A DNA stretch of 64,000 nucleotides from Nocardiaceae bacterium (GTDB taxonomy: Bacteria; Actinomycetota; Actinomycetes; Mycobacteriales; Mycobacteriaceae), in NCBI GenBank assembly GCA_021372355.1, contig JAJFUQ010000180.1, positions 1-64,000 on the forward strand, written 5' to 3'. The notes under the pieces were generated by a model. That model made no database searches. It saw nothing but the letters and a program-made list of their open reading frames with translations, and had not been told where the DNA came from. Position numbers and translations under genes: made by a program. Shown here piece after piece: positions 62,386-64,000 of this stretch. Within the stretch, counting starts at the first letter, position 1; every line of letters starts with the position of its first letter.

Positions 62386-63756
62386 ATGAGCAGTAATTCG
62401 ATCAGTGACCTGCGCGAGCAGGTTCGGGGCGCGGTTTTCGCAGCCGACGACCCCGGCTATGACGAAGCGCGGGCGGTCCACAACGGCATGTTCGACAAGC
62501 GTCCGTTGGCGGTACTCCGCGCCGAACAGGTTGGCGATGTCGTAGCCGGTGTCAACTTCGCGCGTGGTGCGGGCCTGGAACTGGCGATTCGCGGTGGTGG
62601 CCACAGCGCGCCGGGATTCGGCACCACCGATGGCGGTCTCGTGATCGACCTGTCCGGAATGCGCTATGTCCATGTCGATCCCCATGCATCAACAGCTCGC
62701 GCAGCCGGCGGGGCCACCTGGGGCGACTACAACTACGCCACGCATGCTTTCGGGCTGGCGAGTACGGGCGGCATCGTCTCGACCACTGGCGTGGCAGGGC
62801 TGACTCTCAACGGCGGGATCGGGTATCTCTCGCGCGGCCAGGGTCTGACGATCGACTGCCTGAGGTCTGCTCAGGTCGTGACTGCGGACGGCCAGATCCG
62901 AACCGCGAGTCCGGAGGAGAACCCGGACCTGTTCTGGGCGATCCGCGGTGGTGGCGGCAATTTCGGCGTCGTGACCTCGTTCGAATTCAACGTGCAGCCG
63001 GTCAAGGACGTCTACGTCGGGCTGTTCTTCTACGAGCTCGAACATGCCGGTGACCTGCTGCGTTTCTTCCGGGAGTGGATCAAGGACGCACCGCGGGAAT
63101 ACGGCGGGTTCCCGGCCTTCCAGATCGCGCCGCCGCTGCCGTTCATTCCGGAGGACCGCCACGGCGACACCTTGTGCGTGGCGATCGTGCACTGGAGCGG
63201 ACCGCTCGACCAGGGTGACCAGGCGATGCAGCCGTTCCGGGACCTCGCACCTCGGGTCGCCGAGATGACAGACGTGTGGCCCTACCCGGCGCTCAACGGA
63301 GCATTCGACGCGATCTTCCCGAAGGGCATTCGCAGCTACTGGAAGGGCGCCCATGTCGTCGAGTTGACCGATGCGGCGATCGAGGCGCACCTCCGGCACG
63401 GACCGAAGGTGCCCGAGGTCAGCGCGACGATGCACCTCTATCCGATCAACGGTGCGTGCCACGACGTGGCTTCCGGGGACACCGCGTTCGCGTATCGGGA
63501 CGCCACTTTCGCCACGGTGATCGTGTGCGCGTGGCAGGACCCTGCGGTCGACGCCGAACGTCGCCAGTGGGTTCGGGACTACTACGACGCGATCGCGCCG
63601 CATAGCGAGGCCGGGGGATACCTCGGATTCATGGCCGAGGACGACGCGGGCAAGGTTCAAGACAACTTCGCCGGCAATTACGGGCGGCTCACCGAGGTCA
63701 AGCGGGCCTACGACCCCGACAATCTGTTCCGGCTGAATCAGAACATCGTGCCGTGA
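62386..63756 (+). CDS. Cytoplasmic FAD-linked oxidoreductase (berberine-bridge family)
   Basis: A 456-residue enzyme without a signal peptide. PCMH domain: ELAIRGGGHSAPGFG (His for flavin attachment), GGIVSTTGVAGLTLNGG and NPDLFWAIRGGGGNFGVVTS. The C-terminal BBE motif is NFAGNYGRLTEVKRAYDPDNLF. It resembles 6-hydroxy-D-nicotine-oxidase-like enzymes that oxidise amines or alcohols. It follows the diiron operon by 124 bp. A second, exported relative lies at 55934-57436, flanking the operon on the other side. Confidence 0.92.
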   Translation: MSSNSISDLREQVRGAVFAADDPGYDEARAVHNGMFDKRPLAVLRAEQVGDVVAGVNFARGAGLELAIRGGGHSAPGFGTTDGGLVIDLSGMRYVHVDPHASTARAAGGATWGDYNYATHAFGLASTGGIVSTTGVAGLTLNGGIGYLSRGQGLTIDCLRSAQVVTADGQIRTASPEENPDLFWAIRGGGGNFGVVTSFEFNVQPVKDVYVGLFFYELEHAGDLLRFFREWIKDAPREYGGFPAFQIAPPLPFIPEDRHGDTLCVAIVHWSGPLDQGDQAMQPFRDLAPRVAEMTDVWPYPALNGAFDAIFPKGIRSYWKGAHVVELTDAAIEAHLRHGPKVPEVSATMHLYPINGACHDVASGDTAFAYRDATFATVIVCAWQDPAVDAERRQWVRDYYDAIAPHSEAGGYLGFMAEDDAGKVQDNFAGNYGRLTEVKRAYDPDNLFRLNQNIVP

Positions 63757-63765
63757 GCAACGGCG

Positions 63766-63779
63766 TGCCCTCGGGGGCA
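63766..63779 (+). terminator. Short GC hairpin after the FAD oxidoreductase gene
   Basis: TGCCC-TCGG-GGGCA forms a 5-bp stem 9 bp past the stop and resembles the hairpin at 62265-62277. There is no U-run. The rest of the 132-bp gap to the last gene shows no gene. Confidence 0.4.
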
Positions 63780-63888
63780 GAGTAAGTGCGGAAGCGAGCA
63801 GTGATCTTCCGGCGCCGCTTGAATCGTGCAAGGATTTAACTGGCGAATAACCGAACCGATCGACGGTCATTTACGGTTGGTGGCTGAC

Positions 63889-64000
63889 ATGCGCGGTAGA
63901 GATGCGTTCTCGATCTTCACGCTCTCGTTGATTCTGGTGATCCCGGCGTGCAGTAAATCGGATTCGTCATCCAGCTCGCCGCCAACGACTGTCAGCCACC
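63889..64000 (+). CDS. Lipoprotein, 5' end only (cut by the window edge)
   Basis: From the ATG at 63889 the frame stays open to the window edge (37 codons). It starts with a basic residue, a hydrophobic stretch (IFTLSLILVIP) and Cys22 in a lipobox-like IPACS, then a Ser-rich linker (SDSSSSSPPTT). This is a standard lipoprotein N-terminus; the mature domain is outside the window. GGTGG lies 5 bp upstream. Confidence 0.75.
   Translation, partial: MRGRDAFSIFTLSLILVIPACSKSDSSSSSPPTTVSH

Overview
The window is high-GC actinobacterial DNA. The lineage is most likely a mycolic-acid-type actinomycete (Nocardiaceae or Rhodococcus-like). That is an inference from four things: many CoA-ester catabolism genes, a mycothiol-dependent-isomerase family protein, IdeR/DtxR-like iron boxes, and split pntAA/pntAB/pntB and fused icmF genes. 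Genes are densely packed on both strands, with many 4-bp ATGA overlaps. I saw no tRNA, rRNA, insertion sequence, phage gene or CRISPR array. It reads as chromosomal core and catabolic sequence rather than an island.

Layout. 1-4.6 kb: a cut-off MpaB/DUF2236 oxygenase with its TetR regulator, a flavin-dependent oxidoreductase, a phosphoribosyltransferase, an unknown protein and a nitrilase-family hydrolase. 4.7-9.5 kb: a DEAD-box RNA helicase, a membrane-anchored serine protease, an unknown protein, an AMIN-like lipoprotein and a small membrane protein. 9.5-13.5 kb: HMG-CoA lyase, a CaiB-type CoA transferase and endonuclease IV in one minus-strand operon, then a NYN-domain protein. 13.6-21.5 kb: a MacB-type ABC exporter; then efeO-efeB iron uptake behind two IdeR-like boxes, with YchJ, SelT/W/H-like and carboxylesterase genes downstream. 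21.5-28.2 kb: an HTH-regulator/membrane-protein pair behind an operator array, a cytochrome P450 behind tandem operators, a crotonase, a GlcD-like oxidase, an S51 peptidase, a mycothiol-isomerase-like protein and a HIT protein.

28.3-36.6 kb: the three-gene proton-translocating transhydrogenase, a lectin-LysM protein, the branched-chain 2-oxo acid dehydrogenase E1a/E1b/E2 genes, a lipoprotein HNH nuclease and an unknown protein. 36.6-41.8 kb: an acetyltransferase, a SNF2 helicase coupled to a SWIM zinc-finger protein, and an alpha/beta hydrolase. 41.8-48.4 kb: icmF (fused isobutyryl-CoA mutase) behind two palindromic operators, the ferredoxin reductase fprA, an enoyl-CoA hydratase, a MarR regulator and a membrane protein. 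48.5-52.3 kb: a ferric-iron ABC importer (binding protein, permease, ATPase) with an IdeR-like box and a 164-bp fold-back element filling the gap between binding protein and permease. 52.3-55.9 kb: a TetR regulator divergent from a membrane protein, a Na+/H+ antiporter fused to a UBP zinc finger, and an S4 protein. 55.9-64 kb: two berberine-bridge-type FAD oxidoreductases flank a five-gene operon; a lipoprotein gene begins at the right edge.

The most interesting system is that operon, 57797-62261: M24-fold protein, epoxide-hydrolase-like protein, PF10118 protein, membrane-anchored FMN/2Fe-2S reductase and TetR regulator. The PF10118 protein is usually called a 'metal-dependent hydrolase', but it carries the carboxylate/histidine ligand pattern of ferritin-like diiron proteins, is followed directly by a dedicated electron-transfer partner and is preceded by an epoxide hydrolase. 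I infer a membrane-associated diiron oxygenase system that oxidises, perhaps epoxidises, a lipophilic substrate and then hydrolyses the product. Elsewhere the window links branched-chain amino-acid and acyl-CoA breakdown (bkd, icmF, HMG-CoA lyase, crotonases), iron uptake (efeOB, iron ABC importer) and NADPH/redox supply (pnt, fprA).
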